DNA of 64,000 nt from Atrina japonica (lineage: Eukaryota > Mollusca > Bivalvia > Pterioida > Pinnidae): assembly GCA_030159075.1 (NCBI GenBank), contig BROG01000473.1, forward strand, positions 519,994 through 583,993. The letters run 5' to 3'. Made by a program: the position numbers and the translations under genes. The notes under the pieces were generated by a model. It was not told the DNA's origin. It searched no databases and was given only the letters and a program-made list of their open reading frames with translations. Shown here in pieces: positions 49,311 to 59,977 of the stretch; position 1 is the stretch's first letter; each line of letters opens with the position of its first letter.

Positions 49311-49313
<3 letters not shown>

Positions 49314-49389
<76 letters not shown>
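49314..49389. repeat. (AT)n microsatellite
   Basis: About 35 AT units with one TT interruption lie upstream of the DIRS remnant. Confidence 0.97.
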
Positions 49390-49391
<2 letters not shown>

Positions 49392-49568
49392 CTTGAACCG
49401 GAAAGCGGAAAAATTTTGTATTTAATTTAACGGATCCGTAAAAATAATTTCTCAATGTTTGTCACGGGTGAATGAACCATCTAATCAGTTCATTAGTTAG
49501 TATTACTTCGTGAAGAAGTAGTAAAAGTGGTCATTATCTAGCCATCTCCCGTTGCGTATACATGCAAA

Positions 49569-50335
49569 GTGGACGCCAGTTTACAAGCTCAGATTCGCTT
49601 AGAAATTGAAAATGACGTTGTCGACTCACAAAATGCACTGATGACTGAAATGAAAACTCTAATTACCAAAATAATTGGGAAAAATGCAGACGCACAACAT
49701 GCAATTAGCAGAGAGACAGACTCTTGTAAATTCAATAAAAAGGGCAACGGAGAACAGGACAAATATAATAATAAAGTTATTTCAAAACTCCAAGAAGAAA
49801 ATAAAATGCTTTCGGACGAAATTATTACAGAAGGTAATATTATTGACTGTAGATCGAAAATTGCCGAAGGTATATCACAAGTAAAACAAAGACAAAAACT
49901 CATTAACTCATCAACCCCATGAAAAACAACGGACTCTTCTTTAAATCAATGACTTAGACCAGTCCAAATGTGTCTTTAGGGGTGAATGAGTTAAAATGCC
50001 CAATGGCCGGATAGCGTGCAGTTCAAGAATACGAATCGAACTCACTTGCAGACGATTAAAAAAGGATTAAAAAAATCTGTACAGAGCCGAACGGAAGATC
50101 AAGGCCGAAAAAGCAAAGAGAAAGGATTCATTCAAACAATACAATCCTTATCCACCACAAGGGAAAAACATAAAATAAGGAACAGAAAATGGGGCTTACA
50201 AACCGGGTAGATGCTTTGGTTGCGTGGACAAGGGTCACTGGAAAAGGGAATGTACAAAGGAGCCGACTACCAATAAGTTAAGTAAATTTACATCTTCTAA
50301 TAACTCAATGCATTTGCACAATACAGAAATTTTTA
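49569..50335 (+). pseudogene. DIRS-type retrotransposon gag with zinc knuckle
   Basis: It reads DASLQAQIRLEIENDVV, then SCKFNKKGNGEQDKYNNKVI, then KIAEGISQVKQRQKLI. This is the KRKGN..Q…N.KV / A.EGI…RQKLIK pattern of DIRS gag proteins. A stop at 49920 is followed by out-of-frame sequence. At 50212-50253 a complete CX2CX4HX4C knuckle (CFGCVDKGHWKREC) occurs. Frameshifts and stops show that it is decayed. Confidence 0.75.
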
Positions 50336-50399
50336 CGTAACAGCTTATTAGACAGACACGAGCGATAATAAAGATGGTTACTTAAACGTTAACAAGGTA

Positions 50400-50955
50400 A
50401 ATTATGGTACGATTGTTGGCAGGTTACATGATTGTTTATCTCAATGGAGAGATATATGTTTTGGGTGTTGTAGAAAACGGTTTCAAATTACCATTAAAAT
50501 CAGAGTCGGTTTTACTTTATAATAATATTTCTGCGTGAAAACGCCAAGAATCTTAGTGAATTGATCAAAAATGATTTGCAAAAATTTGAATTCCTTTTAA
50601 CTGATGAGGAGTTTGATTGGAAACCAAAGCAAAAAGTGACATGGTCAGGTTTGATTGGAACATGAAAACGGGTATTTTGCATCTAACGGAAAGACAATGC
50701 AAAATGCATTATATAAAAAGTTTGCTGGCGCATTTACGGCGAACTAAAAGTAGAATAGTGAAGGTAACAAATTAAGTGGAAAATGTAATTTTGGCTTGAG
50801 AATATAGCATCTCTAAATGAGATAGGAAATTCATTTTGTTATATGACAGAGGGAAATATTGTTGATTTTAAAATGTATTGTGATGCCTCGGGAGAAGGTT
50901 ATGGCGATTATTTAGCTTTTGATAAGGATGAAATCGTTACAAGTTCTGAAATGTT
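50400..50955 (+). pseudogene. DIRS reverse transcriptase and RNase H start (internally deleted)
   Basis: Pieces in order: VGRLHDCLSQWRDI then VVENGFKLPLKSES (RT N-terminus, two frames). Then SELIKNDLQKFEFLLTDEEF and LIWNMKTGILHLTERQ (RT thumb side), and YCDASGEGYGDYLAF (RNase H start). The stretch holding the catalytic RT motif is missing between the first two pieces. The coding sequence stops abruptly at about 50957, where the G-rich block begins. Confidence 0.72.
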
Positions 50956-50956
50956 T

Positions 50957-52440
50957 GGGGTGCGTGGGGGGGGGTGCGGCGTTTCTGTTCGGGAAAGGGG
51001 GGGTGGGGGTCGGGTGAGGGGTGGGGGGGGTTGGGGGTGGGGATTGGGTCAGTGGAGTGATGGTGGTGCGTGGGGGGGTGGGAGTTTGTGGGGGTGATGT
51101 GTGTGATGAGTGACGGGCGGGTGGGTTGTTGGAGGGAGGGGGTTGTGAGTGGTTGGTTGGCGGAGGCAGTTTCTGGGGGGGGTGATGCAGGAGAGGGTCG
51201 CCCCCCCTCCCCCCCCCTACAATACCTTCATGCGTTCGGGTGGGTCCGCCCAGCAAGCTCCCCCGGGGCCGGGGGGTGTTTTAGAAGGTGGTGTGTAGTG
51301 TTTGAGGTTGTAGGGGGGTGTGGGGGGCGGCGGCGGGATGGGGTGGGGGGGGGGAAGGTTAGGGTGGTGGGGACGGGTGTGGGGGGGGGGGGTAAGGGTG
51401 GTTTTGCGGGGTGTACAGGCTTAGGTGGGGAGGGGCGTGGGGGGGGGGGTGGAAATTCGTGGGTTGGGGCGGGTTATACGGGGAGGGGGGTTGGTGGGGG
51501 AGGGGGGGGCGCGGGGTTGTTAGGGGGGGGAGGCTGGTTAGTGGGGTGCAGACAGAGGGGCGATACGGGCGGGGTGTTTTTTTTTTGGTTGGGTTGGGGT
51601 TAGGGGAGGAGAGGGTTACGTGTGTCGGGGGTTGTTATCGCTGGGGATGGGGGGGGGAGCCGAGTGTTTGTTGGGAGGTATGGAGCGGGGGGTTAGAGGA
51701 TGGAGGTGTGTTTGGGCGGGAGGTTGTAGGAGGGGAGGGTGTTGAAGGTGGGTCGCGTTAAGGGTGGTTTTATGTTGGGGGGGGAGTTGGGGTTGGGTGT
51801 GCCTGGTGTTGGTAGGGGGTGTGGCGGTTGGAGGAGTGGGGGGGAGGGGAGGTGGGCGTTGGGGGGGGGTCGGGGACGGTTGGGGGGGGAGGAAGGTTGG
51901 TGGGTTGGTTAGGTTGAGGTAGGCAGGGTGCGAGTGGGTTGCGATATTGGGGGAGGCCTAGGTTGGTTGGGGGGATGGTTTGTTTGTGTGGTTAAGGAGG
52001 GGTTTGTTAGTTGCGGGGGTGGGGGGGTTCGGAGGAGTGGGGGGGTCGTGGGGTTTGGGGTTCTATCGGGGGGCGGTGGGGAGGGTGGAGGGGGTTGTTT
52101 GGTGGTGTAGGGTGGGCTGGGTGTTAGTGGGTTAGGGGGTGTGAGGGCGAGATTTTGAGGTTGTAGGGGGGGAGCGGTGGGGAGCGGGGGTGGTTTCGCG
52201 GGTGGAGAGTGAGATGTTCGAGGGGGGGATGGGGTTGGTGGAGTTTGGGGGGGGGTGGGGGGGAAGGGGGGTTGTGATAAAGGGGGTGGGTTCGGAGGGG
52301 GTTCTTCGGGGGTAGAAGAGTGGAAGGGGATTTATCGGGAGAGGTTGGGGTTGGGTCGTAGGGGGTGGTTGAGTGGTGTGGGGGGTTGAGTTGGGGCGTA
52401 TTGGGGGTCGGGTTGGGGGTTAGGGGGGGGTGATGCGCGG
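50957..52440 (+). repeat. Extreme G/T-rich low-complexity block, about 1.5 kb
   Basis: The composition switches within a few bases from AT-rich to long G-runs separated by single T, A or C. Cytosine is rare on this strand except at 51195-51270, where C-runs and CCCCCGGGGCCGGGGGG occur. No fixed repeat unit is visible. The block divides an RNase H coding sequence (SSEMFG before, FTWGELEAVNRI after). G-quadruplex potential is very high. Open frames inside it are Gly/Val/Trp-rich artefacts. It could be a real G-rich tract or a noisy assembly segment. Confidence 0.9.
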
Positions 52441-53335
52441 GTTGGTTTTCAAAATTTTTAAAAAATTAATTGTTTTAATAATTTTTTTGCTCTTTTTTCA
52501 AGTTAGCTTATTAGTTTTTCGTCTTGGTTTATTTGTTTTGTAAGTATATCTTTTAACTCTAGTTAATAATTTTTAACTGGATTTCACATGAAATGAAGCA
52601 ACGCTTTACATGGGGAGAGCTAGAAGCTGTGAATCGTATTTGACATCAGAATTTGAACCACTTGAAAGGTAAAACGGTTCAAATATTTAATGACAACAAA
52701 AATGTTAAACATATACTATAGGTAGGAAGTAAGAAACATTGATTAAATAAAATAGGTTTAGAGACTATGAATTTTTGTGATAGAAATGATGTAAGAGTTA
52801 CCTCCCATTGGATTCCGAGGACTAGCAATACACAAGCAGACGGATTACGTAGATGTTTGATTGTGACGATTGGGGCGTACAATGGTGAGTTTTTTCAGTG
52901 GGCCCACATACTTACAACAGGTTTGCATCATTTTATGACAGGAGATGTGAAACATTTAGTGTCAAATTTTGGTGCAAAGAAGCACATTCAATAGATGCTT
53001 TGAAACATTCATGGTTAAACGGAAACAACTGGTTTGTGCCACTTCCATCATTGATTTCAAATGTAATCAAAAATATAATAAAAGAGAAAGCTATGGGTAC
53101 TTTATTTTTACCCGTTTGGAAGTCGGCTGCATTTTGGTCATTGATTTTTTTATCATGGTTCATATAAGCCTTTATAATAGCTTATAGATATTTGAAAGGA
53201 AACAATGTTACCGATAAGGGCAGAGGAGGGAACGGAATATTTGGAAAGAAATCTCAAAGTTTCGATTTTGTCGCACTACGAATTGTTTTCTTGTATATTT
53301 TAGGTATCCATCTGAGGAACAGCGTATTGGACAGA
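52441..53335 (+). pseudogene. DIRS RNase H and downstream domain
   Basis: From about 52575: FTWGELEAVNRI, KTVQIFNDNKNVKH, HWIPRTSNTQADGL (RNase H C-terminal part). In another frame come WAHILTTGLHHF-like and FASFYDRRCETFSVKFWCKE sequence, NNWFVPLPSLISNVI and GTLFLPVWKSAAFW, then GRGGNGIFGKKSQSFDFVAL. This order (RNase H, then the W.P….FW.P / VP.WKS.FWP region, then KGRG.NGIF) is typical of DIRS pol. It has several frameshifts. Confidence 0.75.
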
Positions 53336-53358
53336 TTGAACCCATTGGTGTAAACAAA

Positions 53359-53638
53359 GCCGGCCTGGCTCAGTCGGTAGCGCGCTCGACTCTGGATCGT
53401 GAGGTCGTGAGTTCGAGCCCCGATGGTTGCAGGTTGGTTTCTTGTCTTTCGGATGGAACAGTAAAACTCGAGGTCCCGTGTCACAGTAGGTGTCGGCACG
53501 TTAAAGAACCCTCACTGCTCAATGGCCGTAAGTGCCGAGCATAGGCCAAAATTTGAAGTCATTCACCGGCATTTGTTGACGTCTCCATATGAGTGAAATA
53601 TTTTTGAGTGGGACGTTAAACAACAATAAACAAACAAA
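53359..53638 (+). repeat. tRNA-derived SINE, copy C (best preserved)
   Basis: The A box TGGCTCAGTCGG and B box GAGTTCGAGCCC are intact. The body contains GTGTCACAGTAGGTGTCGGC and CGTTAAAGAACCCTCACTGC. The tail is GGACGTTAAACAACAATAAA. It separates the DIRS pol remnant from the recombinase remnant. Short AAACAAA flanks may be a target duplication. Confidence 0.9.
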
Positions 53639-53639
53639 G

Positions 53640-53795
53640 GGACTTATCTTCATTCACTATCAGCACATAGTAAAATCAATAAGCGATAATACGAACAAGT
53701 TGTATCTAAAGGCATTCAAGCGATGGGAAGTTTTTATAAAAGCTGAAGGGTTTACAGCGTTGCCCGCTAATCCAGAGCACGTCGCCTTATGAGTA
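53640..53795 (+). pseudogene. DIRS tyrosine recombinase N-terminal fragment
   Basis: It reads KSISDNTNKLYLKAFKRWEV, then FIKAEGFTALPANPEHVALY. That is the SAM-like core-binding start of DIRS/phage-type tyrosine recombinases. The catalytic domain is absent, and Penelope-like sequence begins at about 53800. Confidence 0.7.
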
Positions 53796-53805
53796 ACACG
53801 CCTAT

Positions 53806-55345
53806 CATACGGACCGTAAAATTTGCGGAACGTTGACATTAAAAGCGGTTTTCGATATCCCTGTGTCAATAATTTGTCAGTGAGTAGTTTACCTCTGTAT
53901 ATGAAGTCTTCATATGTTGTACACGCCCTGGCATATCGGATCATTTGTGAAATATAAACTCCTTATGCGGGTGACTGAGGGATATTACTACTTAAATGTG
54001 GAAAATTTACGATGGGAAAGCCGAAACCGTCGCGTTTGTCGTATAGCTTAGTTGCTAATTTCCCGTCTGTGTTTATATTAAGTAAAAGTCTAAGTATGAA
54101 GCGTGTGTGCTTGATTCTGTTGTATCTTTAATTTCTAGTTCGCTGGGATATATCGCATTGACATATGTATGAAAATTGTCATTATTAAATGACAAAACGT
54201 CGTCGATATATCTAAATGTCAAATTAAAGGACACCGCTAACTTTTTCTTCTTTTGATTCAGCAGTTTCTGAATAAAATCTGTTTCGTATAAATAAAGGAA
54301 CAGGTCGGCCAATAAAGGAGCACAATTGGTTCCCATAGGAATGCCGACAGTTTGTTGAAAGACCACGTCTCCGAACATTACAAATATATTGTCTATTAGA
54401 AATTCCAGCATGTTTTTTATATTATCTTCAGTGTATTTATGTGTAGAATCAGAGTGGTGTTTGACGAAATAAGTATCCTGATAGCCAATCACTAGATATT
54501 TAAATTTTCGGGCACCACCTTTAGTGAAAAAACAGTTGTCTATGATGCTGAAAAGTCTTTCTTTTAATTTTTAATGTGGAATAGTTGTGTAAAGAGTAGA
54601 GAAGTCATAAGTTTTGATACTGTGAATTCGAGAAAAATTGTGTGCCTTCAAATTTTCTAAAAGCTGTTTAGAATTTTTAAGTATCCACATCTGATTTACA
54701 CCACTTCTGGAATAAGCAACTGTACAGTATTGTTGAAGTTTCTCCTTAACGGCTGTCAATATCTTGGTAAGGAGTAAAGATAAAGGTTTGGTAGAACATT
54801 TGCTGGATCCTGCTATGTATCTGCTTATATGGGGTTTTATGAAGTTTAGGTATCCAATATAAATGTGGTAGCTCGAAATCGGTATCTGTTGTAGGTATAT
54901 CAAATGAGCGTAATACGGACACGTGATTTTGAAGGATCTCGTCCTTTGAAAGTGAGCTACGTGTGTATGTAGGATTTCCAGAATTCGTATTAAACCCAAG
55001 TTCTTCTAATAAACAATTATAGTAAATGTGCCTTACAAATAAAAACTATATTATTTGAGGCTTTGTCTTCTGGTACCAGTACATATTGGTCATGTAATCT
55101 ATCCAGTTCAGTTACTACTTCTGGATCATTAAATACAGAGGGATAACGTGTTTTCATAGTCCCTTTAAGTTTTCGAATACGATATTTTATCAACCATCGT
55201 ATGGCTTTCAGCCATTCAGACAAAGTGTCTGGTTCTACGTCTTCATGTTTGGCCCATCGTCTGGCATAATCTTCGACAGAATCCATAACAAAACTGAAAT
55301 TCTGACGCCAATTAAAGGAACGGGCTTCTCGGTATTTAGTATTTA
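53806..55345 (-). pseudogene. Penelope-like reverse transcriptase, most complete degenerate copy
   Basis: In minus-strand order: MDSVEDYARRWAKHED and RLHDQYVLVPEDKASNNIVF (55286-55030), LYWIPKLHK with KCSTKPLSLLLTKIL, SGVNQMWILKNSKQLLENL and DFSTLYTTIPH (54880-54575). Then FKYLVIGYQDTYFVKHH, GIPMGTNCAPLLADLFLYLY, RYIDDVLSFNNDNF (DD at 54193-54210), and KLLTQGYRKPLLMSTFRKFY (about 53850). IPKLHK and VPEDKA…NNIVF recall Penelope-like RTs. No GIY-YIG nuclease is visible. There is an in-frame TAA after TTIPH and several frameshifts. The 3' tail is missing. Confidence 0.75.
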
Positions 55346-57140
55346 ACTATATTTGAATAGGCTGACTTTTTCAGACACGTAAAATAATCTTTTAAATTCT
55401 TGTCTCTGTCTCTTATTACTTTTACAAGCAATGTCATTTGGACGTGACTAAGAATAGTTTTGTACATGAAACAAAAAGAGCTGTGTTGTAATTTTATGAA
55501 AGCAACATACTCTTGAAGATAGTTCATAAACCAAACGTTTACTAACATTTTACAAAGTATTTCATATTTATTGACTTAACCTCTCGATACCATTTCACTC
55601 TTAATATCATTATCTGGGGAAAATCCTGTCAGAATTCTCAAATCACTGACGACAATGATCAGTTGACAATAATGTCGTTGTTTTTGCAATTAGCAAATTC
55701 CATCACGTATGAATTTATTCCGATGAATTATGGGATTTCTATAAGATACAGTTTCTTTGACTTCTTCAATTGAGCTCAAATTTAAAATAAACGTAGAGTT
55801 TATAAACAAAAAGTGGTATCATACAAGCCCAAAAACTGACAATGCTTATTTTTGGAGAATTTAGTTTAGAATTTAAATGTTTTATATATTTGAACTATTA
55901 ATTTAGTATCAATAATTAGATGGATATATGCATACCCTTTATGACTCAGTCGGTAGTGAACCGGAGAGACAATTCCTGTCATTCTGTAGATCTTCGCTTG
56001 CTAATGTGCTCTTTACAATAGAACGATAGAAAAGGTATATTTTTCCTTTTAAGTACGTCTAATGTTGATAATAACTTAAACCACAAAAACTTGTCCTTGA
56101 AGTGCTTTTAGAATTTAAGACGACAGATAACCTTTATATTCTGAAATTTAATTGAAATGTTTGACAATACGTCAAGTTTTCTTTCACGAATCCATACGAA
56201 AGTTTTAAACAATGTTTGCTTCCATAAACTAGGTAACTTTCTATTCTTACTATTTTGTCTTATTATCAGATTTTATCATTAAAAGATAAAAATTAAACAA
56301 TAAGACAGGTTTGCATTCGCGATCGTTTTGAAATTTTTATACATTGCTTGGTTTCCTGTAGACTAGGCACCTTTCGATTCTTACGATTTTGACTTTTGCC
56401 GTTACAGAGTTATGGGGCTTAAGTTGTTAGAATTAAATACACATTTGACTCGACAGCATATCGTACGCCATTGGCACAACAGCTTATTATCTTTTATCAT
56501 CTGTTATTTCTATTTAGGACAACAATTATTTGCTTGTATTTTCTGAGGTATATGATTCTATATATGAAATATCCAAGGTGTTTTCAGAACGAACACTCGA
56601 CTGTAAGCGTGAGACTAGTGTACCAACTAATTATTTTATACTACAAATGATATTCTTCGCTCAGAAAGTATTGGAACTCTCAGAAACTTGGATAATCATC
56701 TTTTTCTTTTTACAATGACCGACAACTATGGTTTGTTTTCGCATATCTTTTCATGTCGTAATAATTCATCTATTTAAAAATCACGCTCAACTGATGAAAT
56801 CTTATTGACAGAAATGACTGTCTTGAGAACATTTGTATTTCTTTTGGTTCGTTTCTACACAGCTTTACTATCGTTCTCATATTTTTGCAAGAACATGAAA
56901 AACAAATTAGGATGAGTAGTATTACTATACATAGAATCAAAACACCATGTAATTGAAAAATTGTCATTTCAAGAATATTATATAACCTTCTTGTTTTACT
57001 GTTTATGTAACAACTATTATTGTTACATGTATTAGCGATGATAAGTTTTAAGGGCACCTGTGATTTCCAAATCAAATTTTACTGAAATTATCATTCTAAT
57101 GTTCATATTAAATAAAACGAAGCAATAATGACCTTTTAGA
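55346..57140. other. Sequence without recognisable genes; minor repeat scraps
   Basis: A scrap of the 355-bp repeat lies at 55770-55920 and another (CTGATGAAATCTTATTGACA) at 56785-56830. No coding signal is supported. Confidence 0.5.
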
Positions 57141-57144
57141 AATG

Positions 57145-57150
57145 TTTATT
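57145..57150 (-). terminator. Candidate poly(A) signal of the GPCR gene
   Basis: TTTATT on the plus strand reads AATAAA on the minus strand, about 250 bases past the GPCR stop. Confidence 0.4.
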
Positions 57151-57402
57151 TTCATATTTCGCACAATATAAAAATTAATGTGATTTACAAAATCAAACGA
57201 AAATGAGAAATGAATGTACTTCATGATGTTAATATACAGTTGCTACATATGAGAATGTTTCTTTCTGTCATTTTTGTTGCACATCATATATAGCGTGTAT
57301 GTATATAAGTTAATTCATATGTAATGAAAGTTACTCCACTTTGTATCATTGCATCTGTTACTACAAAATGCGAACAAATTGTTATTCAACAAATTTGTAA
57401 TG

Positions 57403-58569
57403 TTATACACTTGAAATTTGACTCCCAGGTGACTTCTTTTTATTTGCAAATTTACGTGTTTTGGGAAATAACAGTCTGCGATTACCTCTGCACAGTTTTG
57501 ATGTCGAAACGAACCACCTTGAAAGTTTATCTTTTAGCTCTTGTCGAAAACTATTTCCAACACACAAGTATATGATTATATTGACGGAGTAATTCATGTA
57601 ATAAAGTACCAAGAACACTTGGAATAGAGTTTTGTCTACGTTTTCGCCCTGTGATTTTGAAAATTTCAATTTTGTCACAACCATTTTTATCCTGAAAATG
57701 TACGCTGGTGAGTGTAGTATAATAAATACCATAGCTACAAGAGTCAAATGTAATGTAGCTTTCACTTTCGATGAAATATTCCGTAAGGCTAGCGATCGAT
57801 TCCAGCGACGATTTGTGAAATCCGATATTAACGTCCGATACAGGACTTTGATCAATAGCGGAACAACAATGAGCACGGGGATGATCAATGTTAGTGTTGC
57901 ATCAACAAAAAACAGCGTGATTTCTAAAGTCATGTACTCTTGTTTGATTAGGCAATACTGTCGTCCTTCAAATTGATATACACGCAATATCCAAAGTGGA
58001 AACTGATAGGTGGCGGTGGCCAAAATTGTTCCCACAAAGATGGTTTTTACTGCTACTTTATGCTTGCAAAAACGAGTGACTTGTGTCGGATGACATAAGC
58101 GGATATAGTTATCAATGGTTACAAAAACAACACACCACACGGACATAAAACTAAAAATATACGAAAAGAAGACGGTAATTTGACATATCCCTGTAATGTG
58201 GAAAAACCTTATGTTTACAGAATCCAACCATGATATAAATAACATCGTTAAAAACCCATTGTCTGCCAGAGATCTGACAGCAAGAAATGTGCTGCAGGAC
58301 GAATTTTTCAGTTTCTTCCCATAAAAGGTGACCGCTGATAGGGCATTCGCAACAAATCCAAATATGCAAATAAACGGCAACGTATATGTATAAATTGTAG
58401 CTCCGGGGACACTGTCACTCTGGGTTTCATTTTTTGTTAAATTCCTAAATTCCGTCATGTTTCCGATTATTTTCGTATTTGCAAAAGGATGATTTGTATG
58501 GATTCTTATCACAGTGACATGCAACGGTTTCTGTTTTCTTGTCTGCGCAGAAAGTCGAATTGTCTGCAA
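57403..58569 (-). CDS. Class A (rhodopsin-like) GPCR, probable neuropeptide receptor
   Basis: An intact single-exon frame of up to 388 residues. TM1 has GFVANALS (N75 = 1.50) and TM2 has LADN (D103 = 2.50). C129 before TM3 can pair with C206 in the second outer loop. TM3 ends TIDNYIRLCHP, so the E/DRY motif reads DNY (153-155). TM5 has P231, TM6 has P288 in LHSP instead of CWLP, and TM7 has NIIIY (330-334) instead of NPxxY. A loop rich in Arg/Lys precedes TM6, and the tail is basic. M38 (58456-58458) is an equally good or better start. It leaves a 25-residue outer N-terminus with N-glycosylation sites at N43 and N47. A missing NPxxY proline recalls FMRFamide/myosuppressin-type receptors. The ligand cannot be assigned. 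It would act at the plasma membrane. Confidence 0.9.
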   Translation of the reverse strand: MQTIRLSAQTRKQKPLHVTVIRIHTNHPFANTKIIGNMTEFRNLTKNETQSDSVPGATIYTYTLPFICIFGFVANALSAVTFYGKKLKNSSCSTFLAVRSLADNGFLTMLFISWLDSVNIRFFHITGICQITVFFSYIFSFMSVWCVVFVTIDNYIRLCHPTQVTRFCKHKVAVKTIFVGTILATATYQFPLWILRVYQFEGRQYCLIKQEYMTLEITLFFVDATLTLIIPVLIVVPLLIKVLYRTLISDFTNRRWNRSLALRNISSKVKATLHLTLVAMVFIILHSPAYIFRIKMVVTKLKFSKSQGENVDKTLFQVFLVLYYMNYSVNIIIYLCVGNSFRQELKDKLSRWFVSTSKLCRGNRRLLFPKTRKFANKKKSPGSQISSV

Positions 58570-59045
58570 ATATAAGAAGCCAGTATAAGACGGTATTCCT
58601 AAAGCACAATCTGATTAATTCTAAACTGCTGATAAGTATGTAGAATATATATATGTGAAATGAAATGTAATATATGTATATTTGATGAGTAAATCGTAAT
58701 AATGCGCTACCAATATATCAATAACTCCTTATTATCACCTCCTATAACTGTTAGATATATCCAAATGATGAATACTTTGATATTTGAGAATTTTTTTATA
58801 TATATTTCAAAAGATTAAGTAGTTCAATAAAATTTCTGAATCATTAAAGGAGTGGACTCAGCCACTAAATTAATTGTATGGTTAATATGAGGTATGATTT
58901 TATGAATAATGCTGACGCAAATTCAAGCATTCTGTAATTTTATGTGCGTTTGTGTGCAGCGTTGTGTACATGTGCATGCTTTATTCATATTATGAAAAAC
59001 TAAAACTCTTCCACCGTCACCGAAAAGTAATTCTTCTCAAGTTTA
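58570..59045. other. Upstream region of the GPCR, no clear promoter
   Basis: AT-rich sequence in which I see no TATA box or initiator I would defend. Confidence 0.4.
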
Positions 59046-59340
59046 AGGTTTTGGTGAACATTGGACAAACACGGATCTTGGGATCAGGTGTCATGGAAGA
59101 ATAAGCATTCCCTGTCGACCGGTCACATCCGCCGCGAGTCCACAGTCAAATTCAAAAATAAGTAAGAAATGGATCCTTGTCATGATCGGTTAAAACTATT
59201 CAAGAACCACTGTAGAACAGGTAATTCAGCATTTCACTCATTGGGATACTCCAATTGCAAACAAGGTCACTATACCGACCGTACAATTTTCGAAATGTTG
59301 ACATGAAACGCGATTCCTGATATCCTGGTGACACACAAAT
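59046..59340 (-). mobile_element. Penelope-like element, C-terminus and tail fragment
   Basis: The minus strand carries TFRKLYGRYSDLVCNWS and then the tail with GATGTGACCGGTCGACAGGG. It is diverged, and truncated at both ends relative to the other copies. Confidence 0.65.
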
Positions 59341-59429
59341 CACAAACTCACGGAAAAAAACATGACCTTGACCTAATGCAAAAACGGAATTCAGTTGAAA
59401 GAAAAATATAGAAAACAATCTTCCCAAGT

Positions 59430-59975
59430 CTATTTGTATAGTGTCTTCTAGATCTACTAACTGACCAGTGTGAGCTGTCTATCGGTATAGTGTCTCTATC
59501 ACTTAACCAATGTGAGCTCTCTATTTGTATAGTCTCTACCACTGGACCAGTGTGATCAGTCTATCTGTAAAGTGCCTCTACCACTTAAAATGTGTGAGAT
59601 GTCTATTTGTATAATGTTTGTACCACTCAACCAATGTGAGCTCTCTATTTTTAGTCTCAACAACTTGACCAGTGTGATCTGTCTATCTGTAAAGTTTCTC
59701 TTCCACTTAAACAGTGTGAGCTGTCTATTTGTATAATGTCTGTGCCACTTAACCAATGTGAGCTCTCTATTTGTATGTTCTCTACCACGTGACCAGTGTG
59801 AACAGTCTATCTGTAAAGTGTCTTTACCACTTAAATAGTGTGAGCTGTCTATTTGTATAATGTCTCTACCATTTGGCCATTGTGAACAGTCTAATTGTTC
59901 AGTGTCCCTACTACTAGACCAGTGTGACTCATCTATTTGTATGGTGTCTCTACTACTGTACCAGTGTGAGCATTC
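59430..59975. repeat. Second 42-bp minisatellite, left part
   Basis: The units read TCTCTACCACTTGACCAGTG + TGAGCAGTCTATCTGTAAAG + TG with variants. Because 42 is divisible by three, the minus strand shows an open 14-residue repeat (SSHW.S.RDTIQID). This has no other sign of coding. The array continues at 60377. Confidence 0.92.
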
Positions 59976-59977
59976 TA

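Noticed and set aside
49589..49903. Minus-strand frame of 104 codons rich in Ser/Ile/Cys
   Set aside because: It is the antisense shadow of the DIRS gag remnant.
51070..51761. Long Gly/Val/Trp-rich open frames in the G-rich block
   Set aside because: A G/T-rich strand with few A bases rarely makes stop codons, so long frames arise by composition alone. The translation is low-complexity and frames overlap in several registers.
57632..57976. Plus-strand frame of 114 codons
   Set aside because: It is antisense to the GPCR, whose seven transmembrane segments are clear on the minus strand.
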